From Gyromitra esculenta (taxonomy: Eukaryota > Ascomycota > Pezizomycetes > Pezizales > Discinaceae): a stretch of 64,000 nt of DNA. The stretch's first letter is position 1; each line of letters opens with the position of its first letter. The notes under the pieces are model-generated. The model did no database searches. It had not been told where the DNA came from and worked only from the letters and a program-made list of their open reading frames with translations. The DNA lies in the NCBI GenBank assembly GCA_038503075.1, contig JBCAML010000002.1, positions 1,984,001 to 2,048,000 on the forward strand, read 5' to 3'. This document shows positions 36,545 to 51,900 of this stretch, in pieces. A program made the position numbers and the translations under genes.

Positions 36545-36551
36545 TTTTAAA
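36545..36551 (-). promoter_or_regulatory. TATA-like element of alpha-amylase gene
   Basis: TTTAAAA on the minus strand about 95 bp upstream of the amylase ATG. Confidence 0.35.
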
Positions 36552-36816
36552 CGTCGATGGAACAGCACTGAGGACTTGGAATAATACTACAGCTAAAAAA
36601 TTATCAATATAGCAAATATTAAAAAGACGCGTCGATTATTGATCGTCTTGCTTTGTGGGGAATTCTAGAGAAAACATTTAGCCAGAGTACACCGAAATCG
36701 CCATGTCTCCTCCACTGTTGGTATGTCAGGGGTGGTTTTCGTCTCCACATTATCTCTCGCACAAAAAGAAAAAAAGGGGATAGGAAGCGTGCTGTACTCG
36801 GAACTACTATTCCATT

Positions 36817-36830
36817 CGGAGACAGCACGG
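36817..36830 (+). promoter_or_regulatory. AmyR-like CGG-N8-CGG site upstream of alpha-amylase
   Basis: CGGAGACAGCACGG, two CGG triplets eight bases apart, 366 bp upstream of the amylase ATG. A third CGG follows after CATTG. The spacing matches the AmyR consensus and the site in the alpha-glucosidase promoter. Confidence 0.55.
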
Positions 36831-39823
36831 CATTGCGGATATGGACAGTGCGAACATGTGGGACACGATCTCTATTGTTCCTGACATGACGTACCCCATA
36901 TGTGGGGAATCGAAATCAAAATATGGGGATTACTGGGGGAGTTCAAGATCCGGGGATAGCAGGTCTTGTGTGGTACTAACCCGTATTAGATAAAACGGTT
37001 GGCCGCCCTAACCGGAAAATCGATTCGGATGAGGTTCCGAGTAGATTGGTACTGCACAACAATATATATGGCCAAACTGCAATTCTTAAGCAACCAGCTT
37101 ATAGCTATAATATAGATGCTAAATGGCGCCCCAAATTAAACTCGCAGTTAACGTGCGGGGTCCGAATCCTGCAAGAGCCTCGGGATACGGCGCGGAGATG
37201 GTGCGCGAACGTGAGGATCAACGAGAATATTCGCGTTTTAGGAGTGGTCACCAGGGCCAGAGAGTGTCTATCAGGGGAACAGAAAGGAGTGTGGTGGGAT
37301 GGACAACTTCAGTGCTACAAACCGAGATTCTTCTGGTGCGCTATGCAGGCTTTTGTACCTACATATACGGCCACCAAAGTGGAGCAAGGTCAAGCTGGCC
37401 CAGCGGGTCCTGAAATCTTGGTGGTGAGACAGGCGCTGTGTCAAGCTATCACTAGTGACCTATTGTTCTCCACAGCCAGCCTTGCCCAGGGTAATCCCTG
37501 TCACACACTGTGAGTGATGGCTGGTGATTCTCTGATGCGGTGCGACATTGGTCCACAACAGAATCTCAGCCGCGCCGTGAAATTATGATTTTGATCAAGC
37601 TAATTGCTGATGCCATAACTTTTGAAGCATTATAAGATGCCTATTACTGCTATTACTACGCAGCCTTGGATTTTGATTAACGAGCGTTGATGGAATTGCC
37701 TCCAGTGGCCAAATATTGCGCGAAATATAGCTATAGGAGCTGAATAGTCCGTCAATTCAAAACCCGGCTGTCCCTAAGCTAAAGAGCTCCTTGCAATAAG
37801 ACCACAGAAATTTTGGTGGCAAAGATGAGTATTCCTAAAAGACACTCTCCACAACCTCCATAATAGCTGAACTCAATGGTCCGCATTAATGAACTCCGAA
37901 CGAAAACATCTCGATATATGCCATGTGTAAGTCTGCACAATCAATCCGAAACGCAAGGTCAATTCACCTCAAATTTAAACTGCAGCCCATGAGGAAGAGG
38001 ATATTCAAAAAAAAACTGCATCCCGAAATCAACCGCTGTGATATTCGAGCTCGGAATCACCGGCAAGCTTGACCACTGATATATCGAGAATGTTGTCTTT
38101 TGCGGGAATCGGAAATCACGCACGGAAACCACGCACGGCTTCACGGAGAGGTGCCGAAATGGCTTGATCAATTGATATGCCATAAGTTCTATATCTATAC
38201 CATTCAACAAATTACGTCTAAATCAAGGCACACAAATGAAAAGCCATGAGCCGATAACTGAATCAAAAAAGACTCCACCTAAATGACGTAAGCTCAGCAT
38301 CAATAAAGAAGTCTCGATCGAATTACCGTACCCTCTCTAAACCTATCCCCCACGACACACCGCATACTCCCAACTCTTACGATACTCATTAAGAACCTAC
38401 TACCCAGTACAACCCAATTACTAATCTAGACTCCAAGTAGTCCACGAACTACCAACTAAACCCCTGTCTTCCTTTTATTGCAGGAACACAAAATAGCACT
38501 ATGCCGAACCCTAGGGTTCAGCCAACCAAGCGAAACCCCTACCCTACCGCATGCAGCCACAAAGCTGCCGCTGATCCGACCGTTTCCACGTCCAAGGAAA
38601 AACATCGTCCGGCCGGGAAACAGGGTTTAGCTAAAACTCCTAATTAATCTCCCAATGTCTTATAACTTGAGCAGGGGGGGTTTTTTTTTTGTTGTTGCGA
38701 GTATGTACATGAGTTTTTACTCCGTTAATTCCGAGCTTAAGTTGCCTGCAGCTGTAGAGAGTTAAGTGGATTCATCAAAGCTAAGTTATTAGGCTCGGAG
38801 CCGGACAGACACAAACAAGCATTGAGAATGCATGCAGCTAGCGAACTAGCGAGGACTGGTAAATGTGGGGATCTCCATGGAGCAAGACACGGTACGCACT
38901 CAAAATGCTGAATTATCACGCGGGGAAAAGGGGGCGTAATACCATATGGGAATGGTTTCGGCTTTATCCGAGGTTGCCGGTTCCTAGTTTTAACTCTATG
39001 CTGAAGGTAGATCATGTATTGTCACTCGATAATACTAAAGGATGGGGGTTTGTGACTTGGTCTGTAGTCTCTGAATCTGGTTAACTGTTTTTTGTTAGTG
39101 GCACTGTGATAGGGAGGTTAGAACAGAAGGGCTAGATTTAGCAGCACTAGAGCTGCAGGCGGATCTCGGTGAACACACAATGCGAGTATCTATAACGGAC
39201 TCGCAGTAATACGTGAGCGACCTGCCAAGACTTTCAATTCGCCATCGATTTTAGGTGGGACACTCGACAGAAATATCACGAGCAAATGCATACCACTCCC
39301 CGCATGCTCGCGATCAGATGTTGGTAGCAAATGCAATCACACGACTAGACATGTGGTGATGCACATAAGCTTCGAGCGACACCATTCTTGTCCGGTATTA
39401 GTTGCTACTGCAGTCCATCACGTTCGCACTCCAAGTTTTTCATCTCCACGGTGATCAGAAACTCGTTATAGAATGAAGGCTTTAATACAAGTGTCTGTTT
39501 GTTATTAGCTATCTCGATAAGGCAACAGGAAGTGGCGCTCATTAACCCGGGTCTTGCTTCCCAAACCAACCCGAACATTTCAAATTCAACTTCTTCCCTA
39601 CAACAGCTTAAGACCTTAACCCCGTAAAGAAGAACCCGCCACAGGATCATGATCAAGGAAAGTAGTGATATCGTCAGCGTGAAGCGCCAAAAAATTCCAT
39701 TATCAAAAGTAGCTTCACATGCTAAATATCCGCCCTACAGTGTGGCAGAGTGCAAAAATACATTTCTATATATCTAGTGATCAGCCGCGGAAGATTTTCA
39801 ACTATTTTCATCCAGAATTTATG

Positions 39824-42077
39824 TCAGCGAAAGAACGCTACCCGGCCGGCGGAGAGATGGAAACGAGCCTTATCCAAGACTTTAACTCTGCAGATTGGAC
39901 ACTGGACGGTTCGAGGACCAGGGATACCTTTCTCCTTTATCCCCAACTTGTCACAACATACAGTACAGAGAACCAGATGTTTACAAGGCAACAAGACCGT
40001 ATCCGCTACGTTATCATAGCAGATGATACACTCTGAATCAGCCTTTACATCTTCTCCCCCCGACGCCGATGGGTCCAATACCCCCAGACTCTCGTTCTTC
40101 CGAGCAGCTATCAGCCGGAACTCTTTCCGGATCTTTAATATACTTTCGAACGCGCTATCGATCATTTGCTTATACTCGTCGCCAATGTCTTCGTCGTTCC
40201 CCGGCTTCGTCTTGCTGAATAACTCTAGGAGCACAGACGCGTCTTCGGCGACTTGTGCAAGGTCTAGAGATGATGGGTTCCTAATGACAGGACGTACAGG
40301 GGATACAGCCGCAGGAAGCATAGCGGGATCCCATGCTTCCCATTCGTCCGATGGGCTGGTCACTAAGTCCGGGATTGATGATGTTGAAGTCGATCGTCTT
40401 AGGGCGGGTCGGGTATAGGATTCGGATCGGTCTAAGGCTTCCCGTATGTCTTCTTGGGTCATGAGAGGGGAGCTGATAGGGATGTATTCTGGCACGGGTG
40501 AGGAGACGATTATAGGGCGGGATTCAGCAATGGTTGGTGGGCGTCTTCTACGTTCGAAGTATGTTAGGATTGGAAGGGTAGCAGTGCAACCCTGGTGATG
40601 GGTAAAAAGTAGAAATTGAAAAAAACTTACATAACAGGGGGCTGAACAGTGCTAGTAGCTCCAAAAAACGTAGGGGATTCAGCTATTGTACTTGCGAAAG
40701 CTTCATCTACACGAGTGCGTTCACGCTCTTGTTCACGCTCTCGCTCAGCTAGCTGACTCTCACGTTCAAACTGCGTTCTTGGAAAACTAACAGCACCGAA
40801 GTTCTGGCGATATGTCGGCGTTACTATTTCACCATATGGATAGGAAGTTGTGTGTCTACGCACATCCGTATCAATACTTAGCGACTGCATCTGGGGCGGG
40901 TTCCACGAAAGATAAGGCGCGGGAGGTCTTGCTGAGCTTTGGGCCATGTTTCCGAGGTAATTGACGTGCTCCAGCATACGATTTTGAGCGGTGTTCACAT
41001 ATGAGCCCACCATGCCGAGCCAGCCTCGATTCTCACTATTTGTATCGCTGTCCGGAACTCCATTTGTAGTTGGCTGTACGTTAGATAAACTGCTGCTAGA
41101 GGCGTTCGTAGCGGGTTGTCGGTCTTCGACAATGGCAGTCTGCGGACTCGGATAGCTTGGCTCCCCGAATTGGATTGGAATCCTCCATTGAGAATTCGCG
41201 CTAGCTCGTCGTGTTCCGGCGCGGGTACGGTTGGCCCAGCTCGTCTCGTCTAGTGGCGGTAGATTTGCGCCCACAGTCTCGCTGAAAGTCTGGCCTATTG
41301 TTTGCTCTTCTGCGGGTCTTGGTGTATTCGTGCCACCGCGTGTCGTTGAAGAGGACTGCCACCACTCATCACCTACGTCTGCTGCCCAGGAACCATCAGC
41401 GGCATCAGGAACAGGAACACCCTCCCAGTTCAGGGTTGGATATCGCTCCGGCACTCTCGAAGACTCTGCAGGAGGATTTAGAGCAGCCATGGTTTGCCAA
41501 CTAACTGGTCTACGTGGCGAGGTAGGTGGTGGTCTTGGTGGATCTAGGATAGCTCCAAAAGTTATCGTGTTTCTATTACGGGAGTTCGAGGAAGCTGGGG
41601 TAAGTGGAATTGACGATGACGGTGACGCTGGTTCAGCGGGCCAACTCCCAGCCCGCGCTGAGGAAGCGCGTCTACCATTCTTGTTATCTCGAGGTGTGTT
41701 GTTCTGGTTCTGGTTCTGGTTCTGTGCTCTGGCAGCTGGACATATGTAAGGTGGTGGTTTCGCCAGGGCTACCATCGGCTCAACTCCATTTTGGACAGCA
41801 TTGGACGAACTTGGGATGACTTGATCAGATGTGCTCGATGAAGCTTGCTCTCTCTCATTCCGCCGGCGTTCTCGGCCAGCTTTTTTTTTACGAGTCTTCG
41901 GCAAAGGGGTCGGCAAAGGGGTCGACTCCGCGCTGGGAAGCTGTGGTATAGGAGGACGATATCGAGGGACAGGATTAGAAATCGGTGGAGGGGTTTCGAT
42001 AACGGGCTTCGGGAACTCTGGAATTCGAGATGCCGCACCATTGATTCCGGCTAGTTCTATTTGGCGCTCCCAGAAAC
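39824..42077 (-). CDS. RING-finger protein with long low-complexity N-terminus, 5' end uncertain
   Basis: Two exons are supported: 42077-40631 and 40547-39824, joined by an 83-nt intron with a GTAAG donor. The first exon has no in-frame ATG and begins at an acceptor (ATTATAG), so at least one upstream exon is missing from this model, perhaps within 42290-42540. The visible product is about 720 residues. The N-terminal 480 are rich in Pro, Ser, Asn and Gln (QNQNQNQNN run) with a basic start KTRKKKAGRERRRNERE. A short coiled coil (REREQERERTR) comes before the intron. Near the C-terminus is a C3HC4 RING of the CKH type: CIICYDN...LLPCKHLVLCTVCC...QCPICR, as in single-subunit ubiquitin ligases. 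It is probably an E3 ligase; substrate and location are unknown. Confidence 0.75.
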
Positions 42078-43749
42078 CTATAATTGCATCAACAGAGTCG
42101 GTTTAGACAGCTTTTTATTTTTATTTTTTCCGCCTCGTATGGTTTTTTTTTTTTTCAGCCGCCCCCGGGGGAAGGGGGGAAGATCAAGTAAGTGAAGCTT
42201 ACTTTGGCAAGACGTGCAATAATGGCTAGGAATCACTGGTCAATACATGGTTCCATCCCACCAGCTAGCAGCGATAGTGAAGCACACTCTCACCTCCATC
42301 TATCGAGGCCGGAATGGGTACGTCTACCGTCCTTGTAGGCCATGTATTTTCTAGTATGCGGTCTCTGATCGGCACAAGCACAGCACTGGGAGATGACAAG
42401 GCGACACAGAGAAGCATCCTTGTGGTCGCAATGAGATGCGGCAGAGGCCGGAGGAGAGAAGGCCTGCATCACTAAGATGTCAAAGGGAGGTAGAAATTCA
42501 GGGCCGATGGTGGCTTTGCGGGGTTTGTGGTGGTGAGATAGCAACCTCCGGCTTCGTCTACGGATAACTACATGGCATGTACCTCCTACCTACCGATAGC
42601 TACGCGTCATACGAGCTGTCTGTGGCTGTTGAGTGCGTGGGTTGCCTTACATTGTCTTGGGTGGTGGGGTTGTCCGATGCTGACACAGCGTGTTACACGA
42701 GAATGAGGCCCGCAAATTTGCTAGATCTCTCAGGGGTAGAGTGTGTATTTCTAGCACAGGAGAGTGAATGACAGGTATTTCTGCACGTATATTTTGCAAA
42801 GTAGCCAGAGTATTCACCCCTTCAGCCGTCCTATTCCTACTCAGCTCCCGTGCACAGCAGATGGCAGCTTGTCAGTTATGCAGCTTGCTTTTTCTTAGAG
42901 ATCTGATTCTAATACTGTTTACCGTTGCGACTATTGTTGGTCCTGTAATGGTCACGAAATATCACTCGTATCCTGTCGTTTGCGCGTGTTGGACATATAG
43001 CTTCCGGCCCTAGCTGGTTCTGACAAGCCAACCTACAACTACACAACCCCTGGCCCTAAGCCCGCGTGGTATAGTGGTAGTGGTGGTAGTACTATGGTAG
43101 TAGTAACTCTGAGTTAGAAGGGTAGAGAGGCAACGCAAATTGAGGTAAAAAGGATCTCTGAGTGAGCAAGAGGCTACTGTTTCTCTTGTACCTTTATAAC
43201 AGCGTAGATGAGCAGACTAGCAGATGTTTAGCTCATGTTTGTTCTAGTCGAGGTTGAAGATCTACTACCGTTATAATTAAAGCTAAACACCCTAAACCCT
43301 ACCAGATAGTCCATGTAGCCGTCCTAACTGCTTTGGGTGATGTAATGTAGAGTTACCGATATCTCTCGCAAGCAACCATATAGCACAGCTGCTGTGCACC
43401 TCTTAATACCAATAGCTACATGTGGTAAGTTTTGAAGGGAAACCAGGGTATACCGTGAGAAGTCACGTGTTGCAGCCTTTTTTTTACCATTCTATACAGT
43501 CTTTTTTTACGGGAGAAATAGCACCGAGCCGTTCTCAGGGACTGCCCATGAAATGGTATATATTTACAAATCTCACTGTGTCTGACCGCACTTAACGTCA
43601 TTACGTGTATTTAGTATAGGATTACCCGGCTTAACCGAAGATAAGAGGTTCCTGGCTTCTTAATAGGGGGAAGGCATCGCTTCCCAAGGGATTCTGTGTC
43701 TGAGATAATCTTTCCTTTCTAAACCTTTTTTTTTTCTCGCAATTTTCCG
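42078..43749. other. Intergenic, may hold the first exon of the RING gene
   Basis: 1.7 kb. A minus-strand frame at 42290-42463, starting with ATG (MQAFSPPASAASHCDHKDAS) and ending at a GTGAGA donor, could be an upstream exon of the RING gene, but its phase does not match the acceptor at 42077 directly. No other gene is recognised. Confidence 0.4.
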
Positions 43750-44862
43750 ATGGACTTGACTTACTCTGCGCGCAGAGATTCCAAGATCGCCCACAACCTC
43801 GCCGAGCTGATCGCTGACAAATTCGAAAGCGCCCTTATTCGCAAAACAATCGTGTACGTTGAATCGACGGAGGTGGTATATTATGAAGGGCGAGCTTTTC
43901 GTGTAAGATAGCCATTGCAAAGCCCCCTTTCTTCAAATCTCATGGAACTGTCAACTAGCATTGTAACTAACGTTAACGGCTATAACAGTACCAGGTGCGG
44001 ATCGTACCTTCGTTCGCTAAGAAACCCTACGCCCTCAACCAAGCTCCGGAAACCCGGTTAAACAACGAGGCAACAACAAAAAGTAACCCGCTGCTCAATG
44101 TTTCCCCAAAACATATCGTTGCCGAAGCAGGCCCCTTCCGGATAATGCTCAACAAATACTGCGCGTTGAAGAACCAGATACTGTTTACCTCCACCACGCC
44201 CAGGTCCCAAACCGAGCCCCTGGATGCCTCGGAGCTTTCCCCAGTGTACCGCGCCCTCAAGGTGCTTCCCCAGGGCCACATAGCTTTCTATAATTGCGGA
44301 AAGGACAGCGGTGCTTCGCAGCCGCATAAACACGTGCAGATCGTGTCGTTGGAGCACGATATATTCCAAGACCTGTATCCAAACCGGGTGCTCGTCTCGA
44401 AATCCGGTAAGTTCCGCAAAAAAAACCAACCAACCCTAGCCGTGACTGACAGGCCCCACCCCACTAGTGTCCTCGAGTGCCAGATCAGGAACATTATTAA
44501 TCCAGCATCCCGACGTCCCCTACGTGCATTTTATTGCCCGGATAACTACCGAGAAGTGTACTGGGGGGTATCTGCAGGCGCTGTTTAATACCCTGCTGTC
44601 TGCGACAAAATCGGCACTAAACGAACAGCTGGATGCTCCGCAGCAAACGCCGGCTTATAATTTCCTTATGACGCCGGAGTGGCTGATGATGATACCACGG
44701 ACGAATCCTGGGCGCGGTAAGGTTGGGGTTAATTCGCTTGGGATGCTTGGGGTGCTGTGGTTTGGGGACAGTGAGCAGCTGCAGGAATGCTATGAGACTG
44801 GGTTTGATGAGATTCTTATTCACTCGGGGCTTCGTAAGATTGAGGAGGAAGTATTGGCTTAA
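43750..44862 (+). CDS. Ap4A phosphorylase (ATP adenylyltransferase, APA1/APA2 family)
   Basis: Three exons join in phase: 43750-43902, 43989-44406 and 44468-44862, giving 321 residues, the family size. The HIT-like catalytic motif is ASQPHKHVQIV with His164 and His166, preceded by FYNCGKDSGAS, both hallmarks of yeast Apa1/Apa2. Other family blocks are VPSFAKKPYALN, PFRIMLNKYCALKNQ and the C-terminal NFLMTPEWLMMIPR followed by INSLG-type GVNSLGMLG. The enzyme phosphorolyses diadenosine tetraphosphate to ATP and ADP, a cytosolic housekeeping role. The start ATG at 43750 gives MDLTYSARRDS. No neighbour suggests a special pathway. Confidence 0.88.
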
Positions 44863-47922
<3,060 letters not shown>

Positions 47923-48971
47923 CTGCCAGCCAAAATAGCGGGTAGTTTTTGAATTTAGATACTATATTCTCTACCGTCGGGGGTAATGAATCAGCTAATA
48001 CATCACTTTTTACTGAAAAATATTAGTACGGGGAATGTATCAGTAAATGTATTATGTATATATTTTGCCATCTAAATTTGTATGAGATTCAATGGACATG
48101 TAAACGAACCATTAAATGTGCTTTAACAGCCTGAAATTCATATGGGAAACGCATCAGGAAAGTCGTAATAAGGAAAATTCGATGCCTTTTTCTTCATTTC
48201 CCTTCCATTTCCCATCCCTTTTCCTGCCCCAAAACTAGGAAAAAACCTGCACTAAAAGATTGGATTATCAGGGAATCAAACACCCTCTAAACAGCTAGCC
48301 TGCTGCCACATGATGTATTCCCTAGCCACCCTCTTCACCACCTAAACTACCAGACATTCATATGGACAAACATCAAAAGGTCTTCATATATGTAATCCTG
48401 TTTCGCGAAATATGCGTATCCTGATGCCTTTAATGATGCCTTTTCAAAATAAACACCTTTCCCTACAACTTTCCCAGTTACACATTACTTGATGCTTTAT
48501 TTTACACCTTCCCCTACACCTTCCCCTACATCTTTCCTACAGGAATCACACTAGTGAAACTGCAAAGGTATCAGTAAATGCATCCAGTGATGCATTTCAT
48601 ACAGACATCCCCAAAAAGCACATTAATATACTGACTTCCTTGATTTCCTTGTATGGACAATGTGTAAATTGATTCATCCCCCCCTCTGTGGTAGAAATTT
48701 AAGAAATTACTTAAGGAGATTGAAAGGTTAAGAATTGCCCCTAACTACTACAGCCTCCCGGAACACAATTACAAAGGGCCCATCTCAGTAGAGGGGTAAA
48801 GGAAACCGAATAGATATGTGAAATAATAATTTGGCAAGGAATGAAAAAAAATATTTAGTGCAAGGGGGATGCGCGCTTGTAGATAAAACCTCGAAAGCAG
48901 AAATAAGGTAAGGAATCATGTGTGCCTATTGGTTCCAAGATTGCCGCCTCTCTTCAAAGTTCAAAGATCAC
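47923..48971. other. Intergenic, convergent gene ends
   Basis: 1.05 kb between two converging genes. It is AT-rich with recurring words around AAATGCATC and ATCAGTAAATG (near 48040, 48575 and 48590), which may be a decayed repeat. No gene is seen. Confidence 0.5.
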
Positions 48972-51900
48972 TCAGGTTGAGCCAATGCCTCGCACGTTAG
49001 ATTTGATGGTTGGTCGCCTTGACACAATGGGTACGGGTGCAGTACGTCTGAAAATCTCCCTCATGTCTTCATTGCGAGCCATATCTAGCGAGGTTTTTCC
49101 CGTGTCTGACTGCGCATAAGGATCCGCACCTCTCTCAAGTAATAGTCTTGCAACTTCCTTGTGACCGTTTCCTACGGCCCAATGCAATGCTGTCCAATCG
49201 TATCGTGTTGCTAGCCTCGGGTTCGCCCCGTTGTCCAACAATAGCTTCGAAAATTCGAGGTTTCCTCCAGCTGCTATGTTGTAGAGAGCGAACTCCCCAT
49301 TACCTGCAATTGCATTGGGGTCGGCTCCATTTTCTAGCAAAATTTTGCTTATTGCATATCGTCCTCTCCAGATAGCATGATGAAGTGGCGTTCTTTCCTC
49401 CGTATCCTTTTCGTTGACATCGTGTCCTTTCTCGATCAGCTCTCTGACGCCATTCTCGGATGCTTCGAAAACGGCCATATGAAGTGCACTCCATCTATTT
49501 TTCTCAGCGATCTTTGCGACAATGGGTTTATTGATATTTTTGTGTTGCTCCGACAGAGCTAGGTCAAGAGGTGTTCTTCCATCCGAATCTTCAATGTCAA
49601 TTTTAGCGCCATTATCAAGCAGTACCTCAGCACTGATCTGGGCTCCTTTCGAGATAGCCCAGTGAAGTGCAGTCCATTTATTGGAGTCTTGAGTAGTTGT
49701 ATCGGCACCGTGGTTAATAAGAAGTGTCACGATATCTATGTTGTCTGCTGCCGCCGCTGCCAGATGAAGAGGTGTTCTCCCACTCTTGTCTTCACTATTC
49801 ACGTCTGATCCTGCTTTCAACAAAGCTTTAACCCATGACTCTTTTCCATTTAACACAGCCCAATGAAGTGGTATCCTGCCATCTCTATCCTTGGAGTTTA
49901 GGCTTGTTAGGTCCTCCAGGTACGAGTTTCCATTGGCAACGTCGATATTTGCGATGACGCAGTGTAGCGATATCCACCCTAAGATGTTTTTCTCCTTTGT
50001 ATCTCCCTTTAATCCCGCGGCGATAGCATATGCTGACCCAAGGGCTACGCGAACCTGGTTGCCGATGGTGGTGTATCTACCCCTTGTAGCTGGGCCAACT
50101 GTTGGTGCTTTGGGGAGGTGTTTATGGTTGCCAACCTTTTCGTAGGCCATCTCGAGGGTTTGGATAATTGCTTCGCCCCGTTTTCCGGATTGAACCTTTC
50201 TTAGGGCATCTGAAGCTAAGGCTGATAAGTGTAACTCTCGACTATCGGTTTTACCTTCGAATTTAGTGTTCTTTCCGCGAATGAATGCAGGATCGTTCAA
50301 AGTTGCTGAAAAGTCTGCCAACAAGAGAGCTGCTTGATAAAAAGCAGTAGAATCTTTCTGCAGATATTCGAGACAAGCGTCATAAAGCCAGTAATATGCC
50401 TTTCCAGCTTCTTCCCAATCCTGGCGAGACTCAAACAAATCAACCTTTTCTTTGACATGATTTATCAAAATTTCCGGGCCCAGATCCATATTTTCGAGTA
50501 TCCCCGAAGAACGAAGCGGTGGTATGATGCTCATATATATCTCCTCACTCGTACCTAGCTCGGTCCTTTCTACTGCCTTGACAATAGTTTCAAGCAGAGG
50601 ATTTCGGAGAGAGGGGGGTTCCCACTCATCTAGAGTTGCTCTAAGCGAATCCCTAGCGAGTGATGTATTACTAGTGAGCGACTCTATATCGCCCACAACA
50701 TACCACATGAATGTTGAAAATAAGTCCTGAGCGCATATTTTTTCGAAGGAAGAGGTGGCGAGGACATAGAGAGCGTCATCAACTTTAGACTCTAGAGAGC
50801 TAATTGCTGATGTTAGGGATTGGATATTCGATTCTATAGAGTCGGCCTCAGTCCCTAACCAGTCCGAGTCCAAATCTGAAGAATAATCATCGTCTGACCA
50901 TATGGATTCATCGTCTGACTGAGGAGAATTAACTTCCGACCTCATACATTCGGCGTTCAAGCCTGGAGACCCCGATTCCGAGCCCTGGTGTCTGATGGAT
51001 TCGGCTTTTGGTCTGAGAGAACTAGCATCCGACCTTATAGAACCGGCCTTCGAGTCCAGAGATTCGGGCTTCGATATCATGGCTTCGCCCTTTAGTTCAA
51101 TTGATTCAACCTTCGCCCTTGGAGGCTCGACCTCTGACCTCACGGTTTCAGACCCTGGCCCGAAAGATCCAGCCCCCGAGATCAGAGATCCGCTCTTCGA
51201 TCTCTGGGGTCCCGTTTCCGAGCTTAGCCTTTTAGTCTCCGACGGCGGAAGCCACTCCGTACCCGTGGCTTTGCGTCTAGATTTACTGGAGTAAGGTGAA
51301 GAGGGATCAGTTGGGAAGCCAATAATCGGAAATTCAGGTTCAAGGTGGTCATGGTTGCTCTGGAACGTATTGGATTTTGTTCCTTGGTAGATCCATAGTC
51401 GATAATCTCTTTGTGAGGCAGTATTACTTAAGCCTAATAGTCGTCGAATCCCCACCTCATTCCTGGATTCCCCATTCTGAGATTTTGAAACTGATCCAAT
51501 TTCGAGTTGTTGGTCCTCTAATACCTCTACCGCCTGCTGCTTCTGTGTTAACTCTCTTTCCTTTTCCTGGAGGCTAAACCTCCATAGAGATAGAACAGCT
51601 TCGACGAGTGTCGGATCTTGCACTCTCCACGGTTTCATCGTAGACTGGCGCGAGAGCTCGAAGAAGTATGGTTCCCATTCCCCATCAAACTCGATAAAAA
51701 TTGGCCAATAGAATTCAGTAAGTTCGGTAGATTTCATGGTAATATTATCCGAACTGAAGAGATTGTTCATGACTTCTTCGATTGCTTTGACAACAGGGAT
51801 TGCCATGCTCTCCTTTCTGGTCCATTTCGTTAATTTCTGGAGGCGACTTCTTGCTGCTACAACTTTGGCGGCCTTCTTATATTGACGTGGGCTATTCTGG

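Larger units (their letters stand above)
36452..39823. other. Intergenic region with amylase promoter, no other gene seen
   Basis: 3.4 kb. The left part is the amylase promoter. The rest is AT-rich with short frames on both strands; the longest (37046-37513) starts at TTG and resembles nothing. No inverted-repeat element was spotted here. Confidence 0.5.

Noticed and set aside
36452..36700. CreA (SYGGRG) sites in the amylase promoter
   Set aside because: GTGGGG and GCGGAG occur, but a six-base degenerate motif is expected by chance and no close pair was found.
37046..37513. 155-aa open frame on the plus strand
   Set aside because: It starts at TTG rather than ATG, resembles no protein and lies in AT-rich intergenic DNA.
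43064..43085. A-box-like sequence GTGGTATAGTGGT suggesting a tRNA
   Set aside because: No matching B box or cloverleaf arms follow; the sequence continues as a GTA/GTG repeat.
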